Shown here one piece after another: positions 49,271 through 61,194 of a DNA stretch of 64,000 nucleotides. The notes under the pieces were generated by a model that was not told where the DNA came from, did no database searches, and saw only the letters and a program-made list of their open reading frames with translations. The translations under genes were made by a program, and so were the position numbers. Source of the stretch: Cotesia glomerata (Eukaryota > Arthropoda > Insecta > Hymenoptera > Braconidae); NCBI RefSeq assembly GCF_020080835.1, contig NC_058165.1, positions 18,783,026-18,847,025 on the forward strand, written 5' to 3'. Position 1 is the first letter of the stretch; every line of letters begins with the position of its first letter.

Positions 49271-49560
49271 GCGCGCGCAAGCGCGCGTGTGAATTTAGTA
49301 TGGAATTATCTATATTTTCATACTTATGATATATTTGACCAATCACGTTACGAATAGTTTGTCTAATTGTGTATATTTTCATATTTTTCATCTAAATTAT
49401 AAGAGTGGACTAGAATTTAAATTTGCGCGCGCAAGCGCGCGCCTGACTATAGAGTTTGCATATATTTTCATGCTTATGATACATTCGACCAATCACGTTA
49501 CGAATAGTTTGATGCCACATACATTTCATCTCAATTTTATTGTGGGATAAGCTTGACTAT
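49271..49560 (+). repeat. 154-bp tandem duplication led by a GC palindrome
   Basis: Two units start with GCGCGCGCAAGCGCGCG (49271, 49425). They continue with CATATATTTTCAT or CTATATTTTCATACTTATGA, then GACCAATCACGTTACGAATA. The GC palindrome is striking in such AT-rich DNA. Confidence 0.85.
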
Positions 49561-50602
49561 AAAGAAATTGCTAATAAATATACAACCAATATAATCTATA
49601 AGACTTATTTAATTTTTTGGTTATTTTTTATTTTAGTTTATATTACTTATAAGACATAATTATTAAAACTAATTATCAACAAAAAATTAAATTTACTATA
49701 TATCTTCATGTAGGCCGCAAGAGAGTGCTAAAAGTAAATTATCTAGTTTAATTTTTTTAAGCAGTGGTTAGAGTATTTACAAAGTCTGGTAATCTCCTTC
49801 AGTGCATTTTACATGTGGTTCAAATAAACAAACTGATAAATTCAATCGTCATTTGTTGTCACTGGTCAAGACTGAATTACCGATATCAGACTGTATACCA
49901 TGTTTTTAAGAAAAAAATATAAATTACATAATCAAATACTTTGAAACAGAAAATGTGATACAACGTGGATTCTAAAATCATATCTGATTAAATTTTCTTT
50001 TATTGCGAGTATTTAAAGCTTAATAACTTTTTACTTGTTAGGATTACGAAAAAACTACCTCAGTACTTTTTTGTAGAGAATTAAATTTTCTACAAGAATA
50101 ATTGACGAAAAATACAAAAAAAAAATTTTTTCGTAGTTTTACCGAATGGGAACGTAAATAAAATTTTTTTTACGTGTTATTTAAATGGGAAAATAAAAAT
50201 TCATTGAGCTTCATGAAGAATTGAGATATCAAGCTGCGCTTGGGAGAGAATTTTTTTTTATACCTTAGAGAAGTTTTTAAGACAGCAGCACTTGAAAAAA
50301 AAAATAAAAATGTTTTTTTTGGACCACTCTAATATATATATATATTTTTTTTTTTGAAGATATAAGCTCATCCTGATGTTACACTCATCAAGAGCTTTCA
50401 TTTGAGTACCGACTTGCATTTTTTATATATTTTTCATATATACATATATGTAATATATATAAATATATAAAATATATGAAAAATTGAAGTGGGTACTCAA
50501 ATGAAAGGTCTCGATGAGTATAACATCGGGATGAGCTTATATCTTTAAAACTGTCAATAGTTCACGAGATAAAAGGTAATTTCTTGATTATATATCTAGA
50601 GA

Positions 50603-51295
50603 TAGATTATATATATAATTTTTCTTTTCAAATAATTTCATTGAAATAAATTTTAATAAATTTTGAAAGAATAATTCAAGCAATTAATAATATAACACCC
50701 AAAAGTCATTTCTTGATTCGAAATTGAATCAATGAAGCACAATGATGATCGTAGAATCAATCGGACCTAAACCAGTGAAAGGACACGTGACCGGGCATAG
50801 AGGGGTGAATTTAAAGTTGAGACGTCATTAAGGACTTTATCCAAGACAAGAGAGAGTGTGTCGCGTCTAAGCGTGCTTTTAAACGTAAATTGGCTCTATT
50901 AGAGACATGATGCGTACAAAAAACACTCGAGTCATATAATATCACTGGAGGTCTTGTAAGTGTGAGTCCTGTAAGTGTAATAAGTGTAACCCCTTCTATT
51001 CTATTCTGAGAGCACAGTAAGGACTGCAGTAGACGCAAGCTGCCAGGGCGTTACGCACGTGCGTACTTCTTTATAAATTATTCGAATTAATGACAGCGCA
51101 CGCTTTCGTGTCACGTCCTTCAATTGTGAATCATGTTTTAATTTATCGCGATCAAGGTTTTGTCATTATACAAATTATTGTAATAAGTATTGTATGTTGT
51201 AATAAGGCGAGTGTGAAAGAAGGGATTGTTCAGAGTACCAGTAAATTTTTTTTTTTTAATTTTAACAGAAGGGAAAAAATTATTATTATTATTGT
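50603..51295. other. Unique intron sequence
   Basis: The segment 50740-51080 is GC-richer. Frames at 50811-51038 (minus) and 51090-51302 (plus) lack domains or splice support. Confidence 0.35.
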
Positions 51296-52625
51296 TCTCT
51301 AGAAACATAATTAAGAAATGACCTTGTATCTCGTGAACTATTGACATTTTTAAAGATATAAGCTCATCCTGATGTTACACTCATCGAGACCTTTCATTTG
51401 AGTACCCACATCAATTTTTCATATATTTCATATATTTATATATATATTATATATCTGTATATATGAAAAATATATCAAAAATGCAAGTGGGTACTCAAAT
51501 GGAAGCTCTCGATGAGTATAACATCAAGATGAGCTTATATCTTTAAAATATATATTATATATATGTATATATGAAAAATATATGAAAATGCATTTCATCA
51601 TTTACTTTTGAGGGTTAATATTAAAAAACCATAATTAAAATTTAATATTTAAATTATTTTTCTGAAGAATAATCACAAAAAAAATTTATTAAAATTTTTA
51701 AAGAAAATTTTTAAATTATTAAAAAGAATTTTGATTTATTTTAATCAAAATTTTAACATTTTTACAGATATAATTTGACATTTTTAAAGATATAAGTTCA
51801 CCTTGACATTACACTCATCGAAACCTTTCATTTGAGTACCCACATCAATTTTTCATATATTTCATATATTTATATATATATTATATATCTGTATATATGA
51901 AAAATATATCAAAAATGCAAGTGGGTACTCAAATGAAAGCTCTTGATGAGTGTAACATCAGGATGAGCTTACATCTTCAAAATATATATATTATATACAT
52001 GTATATATGAAAAATATATAAAAATGCATTTTATCATTTATCTTTGAGTATTAATATTAGGAAACAATAATTAAAATTTAATATTTAAATAATTTTTCTG
52101 AAGAATAATCACAAAAAAAATTTATTACAATTTTTAAAGAAAATTTTAAATTTATTAAAAAGAATTTCGATTTTTTTTTAATCAAAATTTTGAATTCTAA
52201 CATTTTTATAGTTATAAGTTAACATTTTTAAAGATATAAGCTCACCCCGACATTACACTCATCAAGACCTTTCATTTGAGTACCCACATCAATTTTTCAT
52301 ATATTTTATATATTTATATATATTATATATATGTATATACGAAAAATATATCAAAAATGCAAGTGGGTACTCAAATGAAAGCTCTTGATGAGTGTAACAT
52401 CAAGATGAGCTTATATCTTTGAAATATATATTATATATATATGTATATATGAAAAATATATCAAAAATGCATGTGGGTACTCAAATGAAAGCTCTCGATG
52501 AGTGTAACATCAAGATAAGCTTATATCTTTAAAAATGTCAATATTTAAGAAAGTACAGTGCAATTTAACAAAATTCATTATTTAATAATGCAATATTTTA
52601 TTTATAATGTCTGCAGGGTCGCTAG
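51296..52625 (+). mobile_element. Helitron-like element, copy 10 (plus), both ends visible
   Basis: It starts TCTCTAGAAACATAATTAAG and ends TGCAGGGTCGCTAG before T. Three modules are separated by about 200-bp spacers containing TTAAAATTTAATATTTAAAT. The 3' block GTACAGTGCAATTTAACA is at 52553. At 1330 bp it is a good reference copy for the family. It lacks the long hairpin near CTAG and has only CTGCAG. Confidence 0.7.
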
Positions 52626-53565
52626 TAATTATTTTTAATTTTTTTAAAGAATAAATTTTAATAATTGTATTTCAAACATCCTTGAAAAAATTGTAAACAG
52701 GGTTAAAATATTGATTTTGTTGACCAACAAATTTTTAATATATACCACCCTAATGAATTTCGCTTAAATTTGAATAAATTAAATTTTAAGTCTTACAAAG
52801 AGTAGAATAAAAAATACACGTAAGCAACTGAAAGATTGAAGATTGAAGATTGCAATACCCGATAGTTCGTAAGATTACTATTTACCTAGATTAAGTCATT
52901 AACTTACAAAATATCATACATAATAGGCTTATTAATTGAAAAAAACAAAAATTTGTCAAGATATCTAATTATCAGCGATCATTATCTTTAACATTATAAA
53001 ATAAAACGTGCTGTTATGTTTGACTATTATATATGTTGTATTTTAACCGGCAACGACCGATAAGACTCTAGAGCAATGTCCAAATTGTATAATTATAATT
53101 ATAATTACTTGATAGGTCATTACCGTCATTAATTTATTCTTTTCTTAATTTAAATTAAAATGGAGGATAGAGAAAAATATATTTTTGATAATTTTGGAAA
53201 ATTAATTCAAACTGAACCCAGGTCAAGATATTTTTTAAAAAATTATTTTGGTAATCGGATGAATCTGTAACCGACTTACTCCCTTGGCTGCCCTCGATCC
53301 TATGGCTTGTCGGCGAGCGTCAAAAGCCACCCCAACAGCAACCCTCACGATCTGCCAACGATAACATTTTCGCTCGAGAATTCGCCCACTTAAACTAGCG
53401 ATGCACAACACTACCTTTCAAGTTAACGATTTATAAAAAAATTATAATAATGATAAATTATATTTTATTATAGATCACAAAAATTTTTTTGAAATAAGTA
53501 CTCACACGTCTAGTTTCAATTTTAAATATAAATCCGCGGAAAACCGCGGAATTGGAAAAATAGAT
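52626..53565. other. Unique intron sequence
   Basis: The segment 53265-53400 is GC-richer (CCGACTTACTCCCTTGGCTG). CCGCGGAAAACCGCGG at 53533-53548 is a perfect-ended dyad adjoining the next copy. Confidence 0.4.
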
Positions 53566-53906
53566 GAAATCTTGTGAACTATTGACAATTTTAAAGATAT
53601 AAGCTCATTGTGATGTTACACTCATCGAGACCTTTCATTTGAGTACCCACATCAATTTTTCATATATTTTATATATTTATATATATTATATATATGTATG
53701 TATGAAAAATATATCAAAAATGCATGTTGGTACTCAAATGAAAGCTCTTGATGAGTATAACATCAGGATGAGCTTATATCTTTGAAATATATATTATATA
53801 TATGTATATATGAAAAATATATCAAAAATAAATGTGGGTACTCAAATGAAAGCTCTTGATGAGTATAACATCAGGATGAGCTAATATCTTCAAAATATAT
53901 GTTATA

Positions 53907-53969
<63 letters not shown>

Positions 53970-54835
53970 GTATATGAAAAATTTAAAATGTTATTAAATT
54001 AAAAAAAAAAAAAAATTATTTTTAAAAAATTGCATTGTTTTTGCCATTATTTATTTGTTGTAAATTTGTAAAATTATTTAATATATACTCAATTAATTTT
54101 CATTGATTAAGAATTAACCTTGTATATCGTGAACTATTAAGATTTTTAAAGATATAAGCTCATCCTGATGTTACACTCATTGAGATCTTTCATTTGAGTA
54201 CCCACATCAATTTTTCATATATTTTATATATTTATATATATTATATATATGTATACATGAAAAATAAATCAAAAATACATGTGAGTACTCAAATGATAGC
54301 TCTTGATCAGTATAACATCAGGATGAGCTTATATCTTTAAATTATATATTATATATATGTATATATGAAAAATATATCAAAAATACATGTGGGTACTCAA
54401 ATGAAAACTCTTGATGAGTGTAACATCAGGATGAGCTTATATCTTTAAAATATATATTATATATATGTATATTTGAAAAATATATTAAAATTTAATATGT
54501 TATTAAAGTAAAAATTTTTTTTTGCCATTTTGTAATTGTTATAATTTTTTTAAAATTATTAAATATATGCTAAATTAATTTTAATTAATTAAGAAATGAC
54601 CTTGTATCTCGTGAACTATTGACATTTTTAAAGATATAAGCTCATCCTGATGTTACAATCATTGAGACCTTTCATTTGAGTACCCACATGCATTTTTGAT
54701 ATATTTTTCATATATACATATATATATAATATATATAAATATATGAAAAATTGATGTAGGTACTCAAATGAACGCTCTCGATGAGTGTATCATCAGAATG
54801 AGCTTATATTCTTAAAAATCTCAACTTATGACTAT
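53566..54835 (+). mobile_element. Helitron-like element, copy 11 (plus), 5'-truncated or rearranged
   Basis: It opens ATGAAATCTTGTGAACTATT without TCTCTAG. Internal module starts are at about 54109 and 54593. A (TA)n tract lies at 53906-53966. The last module ends near 54820 and fades into AT-rich spacer to 55015. No 3' block or CTAG was found. Confidence 0.55.
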
Positions 54836-55015
54836 AAAAATGTCAAAATTCATAAGTTTGTTTTTTTTTCTTAAATCAAATTTTTTTTTAATAAATTAAA
54901 AATTTTATTTAAAAATTTTAATTATTGTTTTTAATATTAATACTCAAAGATAAATGATAAAAAATAAAAATAAAGTAAAAGTTGTCTATAAAAGAAAAAT
55001 CAAAGTAAAAAAATT

Positions 55016-55320
55016 GAAGTAGAACTCAAGTAACTCCCGCGCAAAATTCACCCTCGTAAGCTTTGACACAACGTCGTTTCCTTTTGTGACCACTTTTCAA
55101 GTGCCTACCCCAACAATATCGCGAGTCGAGAGCCCCAGCCTTTGGGATTTCATGCCGTCGGCGATCCTCAACCCCACATACCCTTTGCACACATATACCT
55201 CTACACACACGCATCATCACGAACGACCCTCGAGTTTCTTCCAATAACTCGTTCTTCAAATTCACCGTGAATTTGTTATCTTTTCGGTGATTCACGTGCA
55301 GCCGTAAAAAGTAGGTGAGG
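55016..55320. other. GC-richer island in the intron
   Basis: Non-repetitive and pyrimidine-rich on the plus strand. An 89-codon minus frame (55026-55295; Arg/Cys/Gly-rich) has no domain known to me. It could be an alternative exon or an enhancer, and I see no decisive splice pair. Confidence 0.3.
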
Positions 55321-55725
55321 TCAGTGTAAAAATATCCGATTGATTTTAAAAATTAATTAATACGGCGTGTAGTATCACTTGTATTTAAAATTCTTAGATT
55401 TGTACTCGCGTGAAAATTGATAGAATATTTAAGACGTTGATTCCGATTAATCGATAGTTTTGACCAGAAAACTTTTGACACAAATTAAGAAACTGGTGAC
55501 TCGTGACCGAGAGCCATATTTACCGGAGCTCCAATTCTTCAATTAGCATTTTATTTCCAGGTCACACTACTACCGCTTTACGGTTGTTACAATTAAACAG
55601 ATCGACTTATATATATATTTAATATACACTTATCCAGCGGTGCATTATTATCGGCTAATTACTGAGAGGCTGCTAAACAAAGCTAAATTATCGGTGTAAC
55701 TTCTATTTGTTCCGGAGGTAATTCG
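55321..55725. other. Unique AT-rich intron sequence
   Basis: Nothing recognised. Confidence 0.4.
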
Positions 55726-57165
55726 TGTATATTTTATTAAATAATTAATTTTGTTAAATTGCACTGTATTTTATTAAATATTGACATTTTTTAAGATATA
55801 AGCTCATCCCGATGATACACTCATTAAGAGCTTTCATTTGAGTACCAACATGCATTTTTGATATATTTTTCATATATACATATATATAATACATATTTTT
55901 AAGATATAAGCTCATCTTGATGTTAGACTTGTTAAGAGCTTTCATTTGAGTACCCACATGCATTTTTGATATATTTTTCATATATACATATATGTAATAT
56001 ATATAAATATATAAAATATATGAAAAATTGATGTTGGTATTCAAATGAAAGGTCTCGATGAGTGTAACATCAAGATGAGCTTAAATTTTCAAAATATATA
56101 TATATTATATATGAAAAATATATCAAAATGCATTTTATCATTAATCTTGAGTATTAATATTAAAAAAAAAAAAATTAAAATTCAATATTTAAATCATTTT
56201 TCTTAAGAATAATCACAAGAAAAATTTATTAAAATTTTTCAAGAAAATTTTTAATTTACTAAAAAATATTTTGATTTTTCTTAATCAAAATTTTGAATTT
56301 TAACGTTTTGACCGACATAATTTGACATGTTTAAAGATATAAGCTCATCCCGATGTTACACTGATCAAGACTTTTCATTTGAGTACCCACATGCATTTTT
56401 TATATATTTTTCATATATACATATATGTAACATATATAAATATATAAAATATATGAAAAATTGATGTTGGTATTCAAATGAAAGGTCTCGATGAGTGTAA
56501 CATCAAGATGAGCTTATATTCTCGAAATATATATATTATATATATGTATATATGAAAAATATATCAAAATGCATTTTATCATTTATTTTTGAGTATTAAT
56601 ATTAAGAAAATAATAATTAAAATTTAATATTTAAATAATTTTTCTTAAAAATAGTCACAAAAAAATTTATTGAAATTTTTAAAGAAAATTTTAAATGCAT
56701 TAAAAAGAATTTTGATTTTTTTTATCACAAAAAAATCAAAATTTTGAATTTTTCATTTTTACAGATATAATTTGACATTTTTAAGCATATAAGCTCACCC
56801 TGACATTACACTCATCAAGAGCTTTCATTTGAGCACCCACATCAATTTTTCATATATTTTATATATTTATATATATTATATATATGTATATACGAAAAAT
56901 ATATCAAAAATGCAAGTGGGTACTCAAATGAAAGCTCTTGATGAGTGTAACATCAAGATGAGCTTATATCTTTGAAATATATATTATATATATGTATATA
57001 TGAAAAATATATCAAAAATGCATGTGGGTACTCAAATGAAAGCTCTTGATGAGTGTAACATCGGGATGAGCTTATATTTTTAAAAACGTCAATATTTAAG
57101 CCAGTACAATGCAATTTAACAAAATTTATCATTTAATAAAGCAAAATTTTGTTATTTACTTAGAA
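55726..57165. mobile_element. Helitron-like copy 12 with 3'-type ends on both sides
   Basis: The left edge is TTTTGTTAAATTGCACTGTA (3' end inverted). The right edge is GTACAATGCAATTTAACAAA (3' end forward). Orientation of the palindromes switches inside, with two spacer segments (56150-56330, 56580-56770) in plus sense. It parallels the 7869-8305 copy. Open frames follow the palindromes. Confidence 0.6.
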
Positions 57166-57790
57166 AAACAAATTTCTTGACTGAAGAACAAAATTCTTGG
57201 CTGAAGAAAATTTGTCAGGTGCCTGAAGGAAGACCGAAGTTGTGTTGGCCGAAGTTAAAATTTTTCTTTAAATTCTATTCTTGGCGAGTCATTTTTTCTT
57301 AATTCTATCATAAATACTTGATACAATAAATTTTTATATTTAATCAAGATTTTTAGATACTTTAGGGAAGCAGCGCCACCTACTTCAGCTGAGAAAAAAA
57401 TTTTCTCACCCTGAGAAATACATATTCGATATACATATTGAATGAAATAAAATGATGAAATATTATTTGATCTTCCCAATTGACATGTTAATCAATAAAA
57501 ATTTACTTCTATCTTTATATTTAATTTTTTGGAGCAAGAGAGAAATTTTCTCAAGACAAGAAAATTAACTTCTATTAAGAACTAAATTTTTCGAGCTCGA
57601 GGCTGAATATTCTCAAAACAAGATTTTCGTGACTTAAATAAATTTTCTTGGATCACGATACGTATTTCTTAAAGCAAAAGAATTAATTTTGTTGGAATAA
57701 GTGAAATTTCTTGTCAAAAAAAAGTTTTTCCGCTCAAGAAAATAATTAGGAAGAAAAATATTTTCTTGGCTCAAGAGAATCTTTTTTTTC
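57166..57790 (-). repeat. Dispersed repeat rich in CAAGAAAATT, copy 2 (inverted)
   Basis: 57420-57745 is the reverse complement of much of 46341-46680. The left part (57175-57400) adds TTCTTGACTGAAGAACAAA-type repeats and GCAGCGCCACCTACTTC at 57369, whose reverse holds AGGTGGCGC. The 74- and 93-codon minus frames are not supported as genes. Confidence 0.6.
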
Positions 57791-58482
57791 TGTATCGCGT
57801 ATAGATTTTTTGAAGGTAAAAAAAAGTCGATCGCTTTTAAATAAACCATCTGGCTGATATACATTAATATATTTATATACATCGATAGATTTATATAGTA
57901 TATGCAGAGAAACAAGGAGCTACGTCATTGAAACGCCCCAGTTACATCAGTCACTTTTCGAATGGAATCTGTTAACTATTGGATTAATCAAACATTATTA
58001 TTGTTCGCGTATATTGTCACCATCGGGTTATTACGGAGCTAATATTGATAATTGATAGGTCATTTTCAGCTAGGAAATATCTCAAGTCCATAAATAATAT
58101 AATACTTATATGTAGAAGTAAAATTAATCGCGACCAATATGAAATATTTGAATTTATATCCAATATCTAAGCTCATGTTCAATATTACCGTCTCGAATAT
58201 TAAATTCGTCTCAATCTCAATTATTGTTAATGTTTAATTAACACTTATCTTATTTTGAGAATATCAGAATGAAGAATGCTTGAATCAGAGATTATATTTA
58301 TTTATATTATAATTCGTCATTCATGATTCATTATTCAGGTTTTAATGCATGAAATTTTTGTTATTTATTTTTACTTAAAAGCTTTTTAGTGTTAAGTGGA
58401 CACTGTCGCTTTAAATTATTAATCTGTAGAATCGCGAGTATTATTAATTTTTTAATAATTCTATAATAAGTTAAAAATTTTT
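57791..58482. other. Unique intron sequence
   Basis: No gene or repeat was recognised. Confidence 0.4.
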
Positions 58483-59617
58483 TATTAAATATTGACTCTT
58501 GTTAAATTGAACTGTACTTTCTTAACCATTGACATTTTTAAAGATATAAGCTCATTTTGAGCTTACACTTATCAAGAGCTTTCATTTGAGTACCCACATG
58601 CATTTTTGATATATTTTTCATATATACATATATATAATATATATTTTAAAGATATAAGCTCGTCTTGATGTTACATTCGTCAAGAGCTTTTATTTGAGTA
58701 CCCACTTGCATTTTTAATATATTTTTCATATATACATATATATAATATACATAAATATATAAAATATATGAAAAATTGATGTGGGTACTCAAATGATAGG
58801 TCTTGATTAGTGTAATGTCGGGGTGAGCTTATACCTTTAAAAATGTCAAATTACATCTGTAAAAATGACAAAATTCAAAAATTTGATTTTTTTGTTATAA
58901 AAAAAAATCAAAATTCTTTTTTAATATATTCAAAATTTTCGTTAAAAATTTTAATAAATTTTTTTTGTAATTATTTTTAAGAAAAATGATTTAAATATTA
59001 ATTTTTAAATATTAATACTCAAAAATAAATGATAAAATTCATTTTGATATATATTTTTCATATATAATATATATATTTCGAAGATATAAGCTCATCTTGA
59101 TGTTACACTCATCGAGACCTTTCATTTGAGTATCCACACCAGATTTTCATATATTTTATATATTTATATATATTATGTATATATGAATATATGTATATAT
59201 GAAAAATATATCAAAAATGCATGTGGGTACTCAAATGAAAGCTCTTGATGAGTGTAACATCAGAATGAGCTTATATCTTTAAAATATATATTATATATAT
59301 GTATATATGAAAAATATATCAAAAATGCATGTTGGTACTCAAATGAAAGGTCTTGATGAGTGTAATGTCGGGGCGAGCTTATATCTTTAAAAATGTCAAA
59401 TCACATCTGTATAAAAGACAAAATTCAAAAATTTGATTTTTTTATGTTTAAAATAAATCAAAATTCTATTTAATATATTTAAAATTTTCTTTAAAAATTT
59501 TAATAAATTTTTTTTGTAATTATTTTCAAGAAAAACGATTTAATATTAATTTAAATATTAATACTCAAAAATAAATGATAAAATGCATTTTGATATATTT
59601 TCCATATGTACATATAT

Positions 59618-59618
59618 A

Positions 59619-59699
<81 letters not shown>

Positions 59700-59764
59700 T
59701 TTTCTACACTAGAAATTCTCTAGAAATTATTCACATGGCAAAACAACGTTTGTCGGGTCAGCTA

Positions 59765-59831
<67 letters not shown>
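59618..59831. repeat. Two (TA)n microsatellites flanking a 63-bp insert
   Basis: 59618-59696 and 59768-59831 are almost pure TA. The sequence between them is not TA-like. Confidence 0.9.
59703..59765 (+). mobile_element. 63-bp mini-Helitron or Helitron end fragment
   Basis: It starts TCTACACTAGAAATTCTC and ends TTTGTCGGGTCAGCTAG before T. TC start, CTAG end and a following T fit Helitron rules. The end differs from the palindrome family, so this is a second Helitron group. It may be a solo recombinant of 5' and 3' ends. Confidence 0.55.
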
Positions 59832-59835
<4 letters not shown>

Positions 59836-60190
59836 AGATATAAGCTCATCTTGATGTTACACTCATCGAGACCTTTTATTTGAGTACCCACACCAATTTT
59901 GCATATATTTTATATATTTATATATTATATATATATATGTATATATGAAAAATATATCAAAAATGCATGTTGGTACTCAAATGAAAGCTCTTGATGAGTG
60001 TAACATCAGAATGAGCTTATATCTTTAAAATATATATTATATATATGTATATAAGAAAAATATATCAAAAATGCATGTTGGTACTCAAATGAAAGCTCTT
60101 GATGAGTGTAAACCCGGGATGAGCTGATATCTTTAAAAATGTCAAGCGTTCACAAGATACAAGGTCATTTCTTAATTATGTATCTAGAGA

Positions 60191-61194
60191 TAGAGCACTA
60201 GAAATTTTTCTGAGTAATTTTATAAATAAGCGCTATTATTTTTAAAATATATTTTATTTTTTTTAAAATTATTTTTGACTAAAAATTAATAAAAAAAAAA
60301 TTTTTAATTAAAAAAATTTTTTTTTTTGTAAACAAAGTCTCGGAAAAATAATTGAATTGAAATTGTATTAAAATACTCTCGAGTGAATTTAGCACTTAGT
60401 GTTTATTAAAATACATAATGCAATATAAGAAAATCTTTTTCCGGTTTGTTTATTTGCGAGTTATTCCGCGGTCTGAGATAACGATGTATATAATAAGACC
60501 GCTTTATAATACACTTTTAATTATTCTATTTGCCTGAGCTCGGTTAATGTTTACCGAGACTGTCTCGGCTGGCGTTGAAACGTATAATTTCAGCTGAAAA
60601 ACACTCGTGGATACACTCTGTCTCTCTATCTGTATCTTTGCGTTTGTCTGTGTGTTTGCGTGTGGAGGCGGTTTTGCCGAGAGACTCCAAGAATTCCTAG
60701 CCGAGTGTTTTGTATCACTACGGTCACGTGCGCGTTGTAATTATTCTGATAATTAGGATATTATTAGAGGTGCTGTAATATTTATACAAACATATTCGCG
60801 GGTGAATAAAGTTGATAGTTTTTAAGGAAATCATTTAATTTTTATCTTTCAATTTTTTTATTAAAAAAATTAAATATTAATTCATTTTTTTAAGTTTTAA
60901 AATTATTAATACTTTATTTCAGATTTTAGAAAAATAATTTATTTAAAAAATTTCTTAATAAAACTTTTTATAAGTAGAATTAACAATTTTTTTTTGTTAA
61001 AAATTTTTTTACTATTTAAAATACTCAAACTTTAAGAAATTAATTTTTAATTTAAATTTTTCTTTAGAATTTCACAAAAAAAAATTTTATCAAGTGAAAT
61101 TTGTTCAATTAAATAGAAAAAAATTTTCCTTCGATTTAAAATGATCAATTTTAGAAAATTAATTTTTGATTGAAATTTTTATAAAAATTTTGAA
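60191..61194. other. Unique intron sequence with a GC-richer middle
   Basis: The segment 60440-60780 has normal complexity (TCTGTCTCTCTATCTGTATC pyrimidine stretch, GGTCACGTGCGCG with an E-box CACGTG). No exon is supported. Confidence 0.4.

Larger units (their letters stand above)
47894..50330. mobile_element. Non-autonomous TIR DNA transposon, about 330-bp TIRs
   Basis: The ends are AGAGTGGTCCAAAAAACAAA and its inverse, with matching arms 47894-48222 and about 49998-50330 (shared words GCTTGATATCTCAATTCTTC, AAGTACTGAGGTAGTTTTTT, inverse at the right). Flanks are (TA)n, so a TA duplication is likely but cannot be proved. The interior carries a nested TTAA element and a tandem duplication. 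The longest frame is 75 codons (minus, 48706-48933), so no transposase. The superfamily was not assigned. Confidence 0.8.
46742..50602 (-). mobile_element. Helitron-like element(s), copy 9 (minus), split by a TIR transposon
   Basis: The inverted 3' blocks (TTGTTAAATTGCACTGTAC) occur twice, at 46794 and 47224, with an inverted start (TTAATTATGTCTCTAGAAAA) between at 47063. So two copies or a tandem unit are present. The right end is TATCTAGAGA (ending 50602). The TIR transposon at 47894-50330 sits in the AT loop of one module, with arms continuing on both sides (47750, 50358). Confidence 0.6.
58483..60190 (-). mobile_element. Helitron-like element, copy 13 (minus)
   Basis: The left edge carries the inverted 3' block TTGTTAAATTGAACTGTAC (about 58499). 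The right edge is the inverted start TATCTAGAGA ending 60190. The interior has palindromes of both orders and two long (TA)n tracts around a 63-bp mini-element. The 82-codon plus frame (59606-59854) is a (TA)n translation. Confidence 0.65.

Noticed and set aside
47894..50330. Coding transposase in the TIR transposon
   Set aside because: The longest frame is 75 codons and no catalytic DDE-type pattern is visible; it is non-autonomous.
55026..55295. 89-codon minus frame as a small secreted or Cys-rich protein
   Set aside because: No signal peptide and no regular Cys spacing. It is kept only as a GC-richer island to test.
59606..59854. 82-codon Ile/Tyr repeat frame
   Set aside because: Pure (TA)n translation.
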